A stretch of DNA of 64,000 nucleotides from OLB4 sp002050165. GTDB taxonomy: Bacteria; Bacteroidota; Ignavibacteria; Tepidaquicellales; Tepidaquicellaceae. A program made the translations under genes and the position numbers. The stretch lies in contig SZPC01000003.1 of NCBI GenBank assembly GCA_030263475.1, forward strand, positions 1-64,000, written 5' to 3'. Below the pieces are notes generated by a model that was not told where the DNA came from, searched no databases, and saw only the letters and a program-made list of their open reading frames with translations. Shown here piece by piece: positions 8,330-17,164 of this stretch; positions within the stretch are counted from its first letter, which is position 1, and each line of letters begins with the position of its first letter.

Positions 8330-9472
8330 TTAAAGCGTGCCACGGAGTTCCTGTTCCCTCTCAATTGCCTCAAAGAGAGCCTTAAAATTCCCTTTTCCGA
8401 AACTTCTTGCGCCTTTACGTTGAATTATCTCAAAAAATAAAGTCGGTCTGTCAACTAATGGTTTCGTAAAAATCTGCAACAGGTATCCATCTTCATCTCT
8501 GTCCACAAGTATGCCAAGTTTTGCGAGTTCATCAACCGGTTCATCAATCTTCCCGACTCTTCCCTCAAGTTCTTTGTAATATGATGCTGGTACGTTCAGG
8601 AATTCTATTCCCCTCGCAATAAGCTCCGAAACCGTAGAAACGATATCGGGTGTAGTTAATGCAATGTGTTGAACTCCACCGCTCTTGTAAAAATCAATGT
8701 ACTCCTCAATTTGTGATTTCTTTTTACCCTTTGCGGGCTCATTAATCGGAAATTTAATTTTTCCTGTTCCGTTCTGCATTACTTTGCTCATAAGCGCTGT
8801 GTAGTCAGTCGAGATATCATTATCGTCGAAAGAAATGAGTTGATTGAAGCCCATAACTTTTGCGTAAAATTCAACCCATTCGTTCATATATCCGAGTTCA
8901 ACATTTCCAACCATGTGGTCAATTGATCTCAGGTTAACATCAGTAATTGCTTTAACTCCGCGATGTTCAGCATTTACGTATCCCGGCAGAAATACTCCTG
9001 TATAGTTGTTCCTTTCAATGAAGGAATGTATGGTATCACCGTAAACTTTGATAGCAGACTTTACCACGTATCCGTTTTCATCTTCGATTTTCGTAGGTTC
9101 AAGAACACCTGTCGCACCGCGTTTTGTTGTTTCATTGTATGCGCTGGTCGCATCGTCAACTTCAATCGCAATATCTTTTACTCCATCACCGTGCAATTTG
9201 TGGTGTTCTGCGATCGGTGAATCATTTGTTAACGCTCCTGTTAGCACAAACCTGATTTTCCCCTGTTCAAGGACGTAAGATACTTTCTCCTTTGATCCGG
9301 TTTCCAATCCGGCGTATGCTTTCAGTTTAAAACCGAATGCATATTGGTAGAATAAAGCTGATTGTTTTGCGTTACCCACATAGAATTCAACGTGGTCAAT
9401 TCTCTTTAACGGCAAGAAATCCTTTAATTCACCTCTTGCGGTTCCTGATTTTTCCTCTTTAAGTGTATCCAT
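8330..9472 (-). CDS. hppD: 4-hydroxyphenylpyruvate dioxygenase
   Basis: It converts 4-hydroxyphenylpyruvate to homogentisate with Fe(II) and O2, the second step of tyrosine breakdown. The 380-residue protein has two vicinal-oxygen-chelate halves. Iron ligands expected for the family are visible: His186 in IDHMVGNV, His269 in GVQHIAL and Glu348 in LFFEIIQR. The C-terminal helix with RKGARSFGKGNF, which gates the active site, is present. No homogentisate dioxygenase is in the window. It lies 12 bp downstream of the sigma-54 regulator and upstream of the phosphorelay genes, an unusual setting for a catabolic gene. Confidence 0.97.
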   Translation of the reverse strand: MDTLKEEKSGTARGELKDFLPLKRIDHVEFYVGNAKQSALFYQYAFGFKLKAYAGLETGSKEKVSYVLEQGKIRFVLTGALTNDSPIAEHHKLHGDGVKDIAIEVDDATSAYNETTKRGATGVLEPTKIEDENGYVVKSAIKVYGDTIHSFIERNNYTGVFLPGYVNAEHRGVKAITDVNLRSIDHMVGNVELGYMNEWVEFYAKVMGFNQLISFDDNDISTDYTALMSKVMQNGTGKIKFPINEPAKGKKKSQIEEYIDFYKSGGVQHIALTTPDIVSTVSELIARGIEFLNVPASYYKELEGRVGKIDEPVDELAKLGILVDRDEDGYLLQIFTKPLVDRPTLFFEIIQRKGARSFGKGNFKALFEAIEREQELRGTL

Positions 9473-9484
9473 GATATTATTGAT

Positions 9485-10903
9485 TTATTTTTGACTTTTA
9501 AACTCACTCGGTTTAATCCCAAGTTTCTTTATCTTTTGTCTGAGGCTGACCGGATGAAAGTTTATCGCTTTGGCAGTCGCCTCCACATTTCCGCTATGTT
9601 TGCTTAAATGTTTAGTAATGAAATCAAGGTCGAATCTCCTTATGAAATCATCTTTAGATTTATTGTAATTGCTTGAAAAATTATCCCCAAAAATATCAGG
9701 CTCAATATCAACTTCCCTAGCAGAACTTTCCCTGAGATTTAACGGAAGTAAATCGTACGTTATAGTTCCGGTTTCACAAAGGATTGTAACCCGTTCGGCA
9801 ATGTTTTTCAGCTCTCGTATATTCCCCGGCCAATGGTAAGTTTTTAAAACCTTGATAACTCTTTCTTCAATTTTTTTGATATTCTTTTTGTTGGCAACCG
9901 CAAAATCTTTTACAAACTTTTCAAAGTAAAACATAATATCCTCCGGGCGCTCTTTTAAACTCGGCAGATGAAACTCGAAAACATTCAACCTGTAATAGAG
10001 GTCTTCACGGAATTTATTATCTGCAATTAAATCTTTTAATACTCGGTTAGTTGCAGCTATAACCCGAACATTGGTAGTAATAATCCGAGTATCTCCGACC
10101 CTGCTAAACTCCTTTTCCTGCAAGACTCTCAGGAGTTTAACCTGAAGCAATGGTTCAAGATCACCAATTTCATCTAGGAAAAGAGTACCGTTATTTGCAA
10201 CTTCGAAATATCCTTTGTGGTCTTTTATTGCGCCTGTAAAAGATCCCCTGGCGTGGCCGAACAATTCGGATTCAAGCAACTGGGATGGAATTGCAGCACA
10301 GTTAATGACAACAAAAGGTTGTTCGCTGCGGTGGCTTTTCTTATAAATGTAATTTGCGAGAACTTCTTTTCCTGTTCCGTTTTCACCTGTAATTAAAATT
10401 ACTGAATCAGATTTTGCAGCCTTGTCAACATCTTTTAAAATTTTCTTAAGCTTTTTACTTGAGGTAAGATAACCCGGAGATTCGCTCTCAGGGTTTGCTT
10501 TCTCAACTTTCTTTTTCAGAATTAAGTTCTCATTGACAAGCTGAAGTTTTTCCAAACCTCGTTCAACGGTTAATTTCAGTTCTTCCTTGTTTATTGGTTT
10601 GGTAAGGTAATCGAATGCGCCGAGTTTCACAGCTTCAACTACAGATTTGATAGTGAAAAAAGCAGTTATCAAAATAACGATTATATCCTGTTCTTTATCA
10701 AGGACTTCTTTGGTGAGATCAATCCCCGTCATCCCGGGCATATTGAAATCAGTTACCATTACATCAAACTTGAATTTAGTAATCCTGTCCAATGCAGCTT
10801 TTCCGGATGAAACAGATACAACATCATGCCCGCTATCTTCAAGAACTTTCCTCATGATAGCGACTGAAGTTACATCATCGTCAACTACTAAGATCTTCGC
10901 CAA
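9485..10903 (-). CDS. Sigma-54-dependent response regulator (NtrC family)
   Basis: Receiver domain (1-120, Asp52 in VTDFNMPG), AAA+ domain (about 145-380, Walker A GENGTGKE, sigma-54 contact loop GSFTGA, Walker B FLDEIGD), and a C-terminal Fis-type helix-turn-helix (HSGNVEATAKAINFHPVSLR). The contact loop has Ser for the usual Ala of GAFTGA, a known tolerated variant. When phosphorylated it should open sigma-54 promoters. No partner kinase of ordinary type is adjacent, so the hybrid kinase and Hpt nearby are candidates. It is followed at 12 bp by hppD, which may be co-transcribed or be a target. Confidence 0.96.
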   Translation of the reverse strand: MAKILVVDDDVTSVAIMRKVLEDSGHDVVSVSSGKAALDRITKFKFDVMVTDFNMPGMTGIDLTKEVLDKEQDIIVILITAFFTIKSVVEAVKLGAFDYLTKPINKEELKLTVERGLEKLQLVNENLILKKKVEKANPESESPGYLTSSKKLKKILKDVDKAAKSDSVILITGENGTGKEVLANYIYKKSHRSEQPFVVINCAAIPSQLLESELFGHARGSFTGAIKDHKGYFEVANNGTLFLDEIGDLEPLLQVKLLRVLQEKEFSRVGDTRIITTNVRVIAATNRVLKDLIADNKFREDLYYRLNVFEFHLPSLKERPEDIMFYFEKFVKDFAVANKKNIKKIEERVIKVLKTYHWPGNIRELKNIAERVTILCETGTITYDLLPLNLRESSAREVDIEPDIFGDNFSSNYNKSKDDFIRRFDLDFITKHLSKHSGNVEATAKAINFHPVSLRQKIKKLGIKPSEFKSQK

Positions 10904-10967
10904 AATCGGATTTTTTTAAAGATAAGTGAAAGAGAATTAAATTATAATTCTATAAAAAAGGTTACGA

Positions 10968-12224
10968 TTATTTCACACGCTTAATCACTACGAGCGTCTT
11001 GTCATCAGCGTATTGTCCGTGTGCAGAAAATATCTGCACGTCTTCAATAATTTGTTCGCAAATCTTTTTAGCCGAGAGATCCTTTAATTTCACGAGCAAC
11101 TTTTGTAAACGCTTTTCACCGTAAAACTGAAACTTCTTATTGGCAGCTTCAATGATTCCGTCAGTAAACAGAATCATAACATCGCCTTTGTTAAAGCAAC
11201 AGGTTTTGTAATTGTAAGTCTGATGCGGTGATGGTCCGAGAACCGGTCCGGTAGTTTGAAGAATCTTGATTTTTTTCGTCTGACTACAATAGAAAATCGG
11301 CAGGTTATGACCGGCATTCATATAAAGGCACAATCCATCCTCATCTTTGAATAACGTACAATAAAATAATGTAACGAATCTTTCAAACGGAAAGATTTCG
11401 TAAATGAGTTTATTTATCTTGTTGAATAGTGTAGAAACCCTTATATCAAACTCCACTCCCATTTTCAACGCACCGCTTACGTAGAGCGCCTGCGCCGCCG
11501 CCGAGATACCCTTTGAAGCCGCGTCTCCTATTGCAATCCCCAAAGTTTCGTTATCTGAAGATGGTATGTAATCGAAAAAATCTCCACCTACAATCATCTC
11601 CGGAATTGATACCCCGAATACTTCGTAATTACCAAATGTATATTCGTGTTCAGGGAGAATATTCTTCTGAATCTCCCTTGCCTTCTCGAGCTCTGCAATG
11701 TTCAGCTTTGCTTTAGATTCAATGTTCTTTGACCTCAAAATTGAACTGACTGTTGTGCTGATTATATTGAGAGTGTTTAAGAATTCATCACTTGGATTTT
11801 TTGTGTTCAGTGCAATCAGATACTGATAGAGGTAATAGAACCCCTGTTCTTTTTCTTTCGACCTTATTTTAAACCTTAATCCTACACCTGTAGCTGAATA
11901 GTGATTGATTCCTTTCTTAATCAGGTACTGATCGGTTTCCTTTGACATAACCGATCTAAACTTACCAATCTCTTTGAACATCGGGTATTTATTAACATTC
12001 ACTTCATATCCTGATTCAATCATATCCACATCGCCCTTTTGTTCGATCAGCTTGTAACCAGTCTTTTGCGGATTTAATTTCCAGATGCGTCCGCCAATAA
12101 TATCAATTTCTTCATTACTTATAATCTGCTCCAGCGCGTATGTCAGAAGCTGTTCGGTAGACTTGAATTTCGGTGCTTCGGCGAAAAAGCTTTCGATAGT
12201 TTTAAAAAGTCTCTTTTGTTCCAT
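10968..12224 (-). CDS. PP2C/SpoIIE-type serine phosphatase (RsbU-like)
   Basis: The N-terminal half (1-170) looks like a GAF-type sensor. A helical linker with the typical AREIQKNILP leads into a PPM phosphatase domain (about 195-418). Metal-binding aspartates are visible at 215 and 218 (GGDFFDY), 234 (GDAASKG) and in LFTDGIIEA near 365. Such enzymes dephosphorylate anti-sigma-factor antagonists; no such partner is encoded nearby. The start overlaps the end of the yihY-like gene by one base, so the two are probably made from one message. Confidence 0.94.
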   Translation of the reverse strand: MEQKRLFKTIESFFAEAPKFKSTEQLLTYALEQIISNEEIDIIGGRIWKLNPQKTGYKLIEQKGDVDMIESGYEVNVNKYPMFKEIGKFRSVMSKETDQYLIKKGINHYSATGVGLRFKIRSKEKEQGFYYLYQYLIALNTKNPSDEFLNTLNIISTTVSSILRSKNIESKAKLNIAELEKAREIQKNILPEHEYTFGNYEVFGVSIPEMIVGGDFFDYIPSSDNETLGIAIGDAASKGISAAAQALYVSGALKMGVEFDIRVSTLFNKINKLIYEIFPFERFVTLFYCTLFKDEDGLCLYMNAGHNLPIFYCSQTKKIKILQTTGPVLGPSPHQTYNYKTCCFNKGDVMILFTDGIIEAANKKFQFYGEKRLQKLLVKLKDLSAKKICEQIIEDVQIFSAHGQYADDKTLVVIKRVK

Positions 12225-13069
12225 CAGTTTAATTTAATTTTTCTATAACGCATCAGTGCAATTCTATATTCAACGCTCAGATACAATAAAAATGAAAAGT
12301 AAAACAACATTACAAACGTGATAAAAAATATTTCAACTATTCCCGTTATTCTGAACGGTCTCGAGATGTAAAAAATATAATACAAATAAAATACTTTGAA
12401 TATCTCAAACGTAAATACTGTCAGCAATACAGGAATTATTCCACCTTGGGATAAATTCCGGAATAACGGCTGGTGGAGCAAACTAAATAACAGAAACGAT
12501 ACTCCAAGGGTTGCAACAAAAATCGGAATTCTTACTCCAGCGCTAATCCCCATTGTTTCTTTTACGAACGAAAACGGATCAAATATAATTGCTGTCATCG
12601 CAAACGATACTATAAAGAGAAAAAATGATATTCCGACTATCGTCGAAAATTTTCTGAACCTCAAATCAACATTACTCAACTCCTCAATACCATCTGTAAC
12701 AGAACTTCTAAGATAATTTGTCAGATAATAAAAAATTAAACCGAAACAAATAATTCCCGATATAAGAATAGTAAGATAATTTGCTGTTAGTTGCTCGGAG
12801 ACAATAAATACATTATTAAGTATTGCTTCTTTATAATCCTTTTCAACAGGAAGAATCTCGTAAAGGTAATTGTTTACTCTTACTACCGCGTTGAACTTAG
12901 TAATCAAATATCCCCCAATTCCTAAGATCAAAAGTAAAGCGGGAAACAGGTTTATTACCAACAAATAAGATAATCCAAGTGATTTTAAATAAACTTTCCT
13001 TTCACGTATGCCGTCCCCAAGAATTCTCAGATATAAAGATGCTTTGTTTACCAGTCCAACACGCCGCAT
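12224..13069 (-). CDS. YihY/BrkB-family inner membrane protein
   Basis: 281 residues with six hydrophobic segments, a basic C-terminal tail, and the layout of the YihY/virulence factor BrkB family (once misnamed RNase BN). The molecular function of the family is not settled. The annotated ATG overlaps the end of hutH by 22 bases, so a slightly later start is possible. It is sandwiched between hutH and the phosphatase in an overlapping operon. Confidence 0.85.
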   Translation of the reverse strand: MRRVGLVNKASLYLRILGDGIRERKVYLKSLGLSYLLVINLFPALLLILGIGGYLITKFNAVVRVNNYLYEILPVEKDYKEAILNNVFIVSEQLTANYLTILISGIICFGLIFYYLTNYLRSSVTDGIEELSNVDLRFRKFSTIVGISFFLFIVSFAMTAIIFDPFSFVKETMGISAGVRIPIFVATLGVSFLLFSLLHQPLFRNLSQGGIIPVLLTVFTFEIFKVFYLYYIFYISRPFRITGIVEIFFITFVMLFYFSFLLYLSVEYRIALMRYRKIKLN

Positions 13070-14580
13070 GAGTTTTCAATCTGTGAAATGAATTCAGGGT
13101 TAAATACGACAGCGGATATTTTTTCGATCACTTCAGAAACAATAACATCCCTTTTTAAATGAGGAACAGCAGATCGTATTAAAGTATATGCAACTTCAGC
13201 ACCTCTGCCACTTTTCAGAGGTCGGTGGTAATCAATCCCCTGCGTGGCACAAAGCATTTCAATAGCAAGAATACTTTTAACGTTATTTACAACCGCAAAT
13301 AAATTTCTTGATGCAATCGAGCCCATTGAATTATGGTCCTCCTGATTTGCGCTTGTAGGGATTGAATCAACCGAAGCGGGATGACACAGAATTTTATTCT
13401 CGCTTGCAAGGGCAGCGGTTGTATATTGCGCTATCATCAAACCAGAATTCAATCCACCTGAATCAGAGAGGAATCGCGGCAATCCGCTCAGGCTGCCGTC
13501 AACTAACCTGGCAATCCGCCTTTCGGAAATATTACCAAGTTCACTTACGCCGATTTTAAGAAAATCCGATGCGAGCGCTACGGGTTGTCCGTGAAAATTT
13601 CCACCCTCGATGTGTTCGCCGGTTTCCGGGAAAATCAGCGGGTTATCGGTTGCCGAGTTAATTTCAATTTCAGTTACATTTTTACAATAGGCAATAATAT
13701 CCTTTGTCGCGCCATGAACCTGTGGCATACACCTTAATGAATATGCATCCTGAACCTTACCACAGTCTTTGTGTGAGTCCATAATTTCACTTTTCGCAAG
13801 GAGTTTTCGTAGATTTGATGCTGTTTTACTCTGACCCTTATGCGGGCGAGCACGTTGTAGTTTCGGATCGAACGCTCTTGAAGTTCCAAGCATTGCCTCA
13901 AGTGAAAGGCTACCAGAAATATCAGCAAGTTTCGAGAGGTACATTGAATCAAATACCGATTTGCAAAGGAATGCACTCATCATCTGAGTTCCGTTAATTA
14001 ATGCGAGCCCTTCTTTGGCGGTTAGCTTAACCGGTTTTAAACCTGCGAGCTCCAGCGCCTGCGAAGAAGTCATAATTTCATTGTTAAACTTTGCATACCC
14101 TTCTCCAATAAAACAAAGGGCGAGATGAGAGAGCGGCGCAAGGTCTCCAGAACTACCAACTGAACCACGCGAAGGGATAACCGGTACGATACCGCTATTG
14201 AAAAATTCCACCATGAAATTTATAAGCGAAAGTCGTACACCGCTGAAACCCTTTACCAATGCATTTATCCTGAAAAGTAACATTAACCGGACGATGTTAT
14301 CTGGCAAATAACTCCCTACTCCCGCAGAATGTGACAATATGAGATTTCTTTGAAGAATCTCAATTTCATTAAAAGGAATTTTTACATCTTTGAATTCCCC
14401 GAATCCAGTTGTGATACCATAAATTACTTCACCCTGTTCAAGCCATTTTTCCACTAAATCCCTTGAAGATTTAATTTTGCTTCTTGCACCTGACGAGAGT
14501 GATATTTTTTCATTACCCTCAATTATTGAAACGGCTGATTGTACAGTAAGGTCTGAGCCGTTGATTCTGACAGTTTTCAA
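13048..14580 (-). CDS. hutH: Histidine ammonia-lyase with SSG cofactor tripeptide
   Basis: It deaminates histidine to urocanate. The 510-residue length, YGITTGFGEF near 54, NGTQMMSAF, GGNFHGQP and QEDHNSMG are all family hallmarks. The MIO cofactor normally forms from Ala-Ser-Gly, but here the loop reads GSVGSSGDLAPLSH, so the tripeptide at 143-145 is Ser-Ser-Gly. The codons are agt-tct-gga. LSHSAG at 82-87 keeps the Ser-His pair typical of histidine rather than tyrosine lyases. No hutU, hutI or hutG lies in the window, so urocanate use is not explained locally. It is the first gene of a minus-strand operon. Confidence 0.95.
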   Translation of the reverse strand: MKTVRINGSDLTVQSAVSIIEGNEKISLSSGARSKIKSSRDLVEKWLEQGEVIYGITTGFGEFKDVKIPFNEIEILQRNLILSHSAGVGSYLPDNIVRLMLLFRINALVKGFSGVRLSLINFMVEFFNSGIVPVIPSRGSVGSSGDLAPLSHLALCFIGEGYAKFNNEIMTSSQALELAGLKPVKLTAKEGLALINGTQMMSAFLCKSVFDSMYLSKLADISGSLSLEAMLGTSRAFDPKLQRARPHKGQSKTASNLRKLLAKSEIMDSHKDCGKVQDAYSLRCMPQVHGATKDIIAYCKNVTEIEINSATDNPLIFPETGEHIEGGNFHGQPVALASDFLKIGVSELGNISERRIARLVDGSLSGLPRFLSDSGGLNSGLMIAQYTTAALASENKILCHPASVDSIPTSANQEDHNSMGSIASRNLFAVVNNVKSILAIEMLCATQGIDYHRPLKSGRGAEVAYTLIRSAVPHLKRDVIVSEVIEKISAVVFNPEFISQIENSCGVLDW

Positions 14581-14635
14581 TTTGGGGAGATTTTATATTG
14601 AATTGACGAATTTATAAAAGGTTGTATGATTAACC

Positions 14636-14902
14636 CTATAAAATTTTAGTTTTGTAATGTCTGAACTCCTGAGTTTTTCCATATTCCGGAAGCGCTCTGA
14701 GATTTCCGTCAGTGTTACGCAACTTTTCAAAGTAATCGAATGCCTGATCTTTATCGTTAAACCATTTCGAAGAAATCATTTTTTTGAAAAATAAAATCTT
14801 CTTATACTTCCTGACAACCCACATGATTGGATCAGATGGAAGGTTGAACACCTCAATAGAGTGACCGGAAGAATCTTTATCGGTTTTGATGATTTCGTTC
14901 AT
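14636..14902 (-). CDS. Small hypothetical protein, 88 aa
   Basis: I do not recognise this protein. It is charged and soluble, with an aromatic middle (MWVVRKYKKILFFKKMISS) and a pattern suggesting alternating strands and one helix (DQAFDYFEKLR). There is no signal peptide and no cysteine pair. It lies 55 bp upstream of hutH and about 180 bp downstream of the methyltransferase. The ATG at 14902 is the only good start. It is probably a real gene because codon composition resembles its neighbours. Confidence 0.6.
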   Translation of the reverse strand: MNEIIKTDKDSSGHSIEVFNLPSDPIMWVVRKYKKILFFKKMISSKWFNDKDQAFDYFEKLRNTDGNLRALPEYGKTQEFRHYKTKIL

Positions 14903-15080
14903 AGTTTATATAATGTTTAAAATTACTACAATCATACTTCAAATGAAAGTTACAGATGGCTCTGAAATATGCTTAAAACTTAAAATATCAATTTTCAGCG
15001 CTGCATTTGAAGCAACTTCATAGTATTTATTTAAAGAATCATTGATTTCGGATTGCTAAAAACAAATATAATCAAACTTT

Positions 15081-16250
15081 CTATATAACTCTCAGCACAT
15101 ATCCTTTCAGATATTTCGTTTCTCCCATCTGAAGCAATACCGGGTGATCGTACGAAACCAAATGTTTGTGAATCATCTGGATTTTCCTATTAGCCTTCAT
15201 AGCGCTTTTTATCAATACTTCCTCAAACGCGGATTCAGTAACATGATGTGAGCACGAGTATGTAAACAGCAAGGCGTTGTAATTCAGCAATCTCAGACAT
15301 TTCGAATTCAGGGTAATATATCCGTTCAATGCAGAGTTGAGAGTTTTGCGCGATTTTGTAAACGAAGGGGGATCAAGGATAATTAAATCATACTTGGCGG
15401 TACTTTGAAATTGTGAATTGAGAAAATCAAAAACATCTTGCGCAATAAATCTGATATTATTGAAGCCGTTCAACCTGGCATTTTTTTGTGCCACGCATAT
15501 AGAATGTTCTGAAATATCCACCGCAGTAATATTCGCTGCACCCATATAAGCGGCATTAAGCGCAAATCCGCCTTCGTTGCAAAACAAATCAAGTACTTTG
15601 TGATTCTTTTTAATGTACTCTCTTAACAATCTGCGGTTATCAATCTGGTCAATGTAAAATCCGCTCTTCTGTCCTTTCAAAAGGTCAATATTGTATTTTA
15701 TGTCATCAATGGAAATTTCAAATGTACCGGCGTTTCCTTTAAGAACTCTTTCAATAAGCTCAAGCCCTTCAAGATTTCTCAATTCATTTTTATTTTTCTC
15801 CACTATTAATGCTGCGTTAAATTCCGATGACAAAATTTCAACTATATCGCTTTTAAATAATTCCATTCCCGATGAAAAAATCTGGAACGAATATTTGTCC
15901 CCAAATTTATCAATTATAAGTCCTGGCAAAAAATCACTCTCGCTATTTACCAATCTGAATACTTCCCTGTTACGATTGGATTTTTTGCGGAGTTCAAAAG
16001 CTCTGATTATTCTGCGCCTGAAAAAATCCGTGTTGATCTCCTCATCACGATCCGTCAGATGCCTGTAAGAAATAAGCGAATGCCCGTTGTAGAATCCCTT
16101 TCCGAGATATTTCCCTCCGGATGTGTACAGGTTCACTACGCATACATCATCTGAAATATCATCCTTTGAACCAATTTCATTGCTGAAGATCCACTGATGA
16201 CCTTTGGTTAATCTTTTCTCCTCATTCTTTTTCAGGTAAACTGAGGCCAT
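15081..16250 (-). CDS. rlmI: 23S rRNA cytosine-C5 methyltransferase (RlmI/RlmK family)
   Basis: 389 residues. An N-terminal PUA domain (about 1-75, with KGHQWIFSNEI) is followed by a Rossmann-type SAM methyltransferase. Visible motifs are KSGFYIDQIDNRR, the SAM loop LDLFCNEGGFALNA, the substrate loop ILDPPSFTKS and TYSCSHHV, whose cysteine is the likely catalytic nucleophile. By family it methylates C5 of a 23S rRNA cytidine, as E. coli RlmI does at C1962. It sits 3 bp after the glycosyltransferase gene in a bshC-first operon. Confidence 0.92.
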   Translation of the reverse strand: MASVYLKKNEEKRLTKGHQWIFSNEIGSKDDISDDVCVVNLYTSGGKYLGKGFYNGHSLISYRHLTDRDEEINTDFFRRRIIRAFELRKKSNRNREVFRLVNSESDFLPGLIIDKFGDKYSFQIFSSGMELFKSDIVEILSSEFNAALIVEKNKNELRNLEGLELIERVLKGNAGTFEISIDDIKYNIDLLKGQKSGFYIDQIDNRRLLREYIKKNHKVLDLFCNEGGFALNAAYMGAANITAVDISEHSICVAQKNARLNGFNNIRFIAQDVFDFLNSQFQSTAKYDLIILDPPSFTKSRKTLNSALNGYITLNSKCLRLLNYNALLFTYSCSHHVTESAFEEVLIKSAMKANRKIQMIHKHLVSYDHPVLLQMGETKYLKGYVLRVI

Positions 16251-16253
16251 GAT

Positions 16254-17162
16254 TTACATTAATTCAATTTCCTTCATGCATCTGAAATGTTTTTCTGGGC
16301 AACTCTCCCTGCCAATATGCGAACAGGGCCTGCATTTCAATCCATTGACTTCTAACACAATTGAATTTATATTCTGGGGATAAAATCCAAATTGTTTTAC
16401 CGTGCTCCCAAATATTGCAGTAACCGGTTTTCCCAATGCCTCCGACAAATGAAGAATTGCGCTATCGTTCGTTATAATTTTATCCGCATTGTAAATAAGA
16501 TTACACAATTCTGCGTATCCTGTTTTACCACATAGATTAAGTACGTTGTCACATTCACCTGCTATGTAATTGCAAATTGAAATATCAACCGAATCATTTG
16601 AGCCTAAGAGTATGAACTCTCTATCCGAATGTGTTTGCATAAATTTTACAAATTTTTCCTTTGGATATGTTTTTGTGTAATGTTTTGACGATGGGGCAAT
16701 AATCGTATAATTATAGTCAAATCTAATGTTCTTGTCGAAAGATAAATCTGCAGGTTCAAAATTGAAATCTGAAATTAAACCGTTAGTGCACCTAATGTAT
16801 CGCTCGAAAACAGGAATGACTTTTTTAAAGCAATCAATTTTAAATTTCACCAACAAAAACTTCTTTGTGTTATTTTTATCAAATCTAAATGTCTTACCTC
16901 GAAGCTTCCTCAGCATTGCTCTTGAACGAAAATTATTCTGGAGGTCAATTATGAAATCATACTTTACATTAATATCTATGCTGTCGGGAGTCGCAATTTT
17001 ATTTACACAGTTGTTCAATTTTAATAAATCTGAATATTGTTCTTTTGTAAGAAATGTTATTTCCGATTCCGGAAATTTTCTTTTTAACTTTGCAATAAGA
17101 GGGAACGAAAGGATAACATCGCCCATGGATGATAATCTTGTGATGAGTACCCGGGGTTTCAT
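16254..17162 (-). CDS. Family 9 glycosyltransferase (heptosyltransferase-like)
   Basis: 302 residues. The N-terminus ITRLSSMGDVILSFPLIAKL is the classical start of ADP-heptose:LPS heptosyltransferases (GT9). A second Rossmann domain carries ITNDSAILHLSEALGKPVTA, the donor-binding motif. The tail has four cysteines in LKCRPCSHIGRESCPEKHFRC, as in other members. It probably builds a lipopolysaccharide core or other surface glycan at the inner face of the membrane. The exact sugar cannot be told. It is coupled tightly to bshC (2-bp gap) and to the methyltransferase. Confidence 0.9.
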   Translation of the reverse strand: MKPRVLITRLSSMGDVILSFPLIAKLKRKFPESEITFLTKEQYSDLLKLNNCVNKIATPDSIDINVKYDFIIDLQNNFRSRAMLRKLRGKTFRFDKNNTKKFLLVKFKIDCFKKVIPVFERYIRCTNGLISDFNFEPADLSFDKNIRFDYNYTIIAPSSKHYTKTYPKEKFVKFMQTHSDREFILLGSNDSVDISICNYIAGECDNVLNLCGKTGYAELCNLIYNADKIITNDSAILHLSEALGKPVTAIFGSTVKQFGFYPQNINSIVLEVNGLKCRPCSHIGRESCPEKHFRCMKEIELM

Positions 17163-17164
17163 GG

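Noticed and set aside
4414..10903. Whole signalling block as a transferred island
   Set aside because: Base composition and codon choice look like the neighbouring housekeeping genes, with no integrase or flanking repeat.
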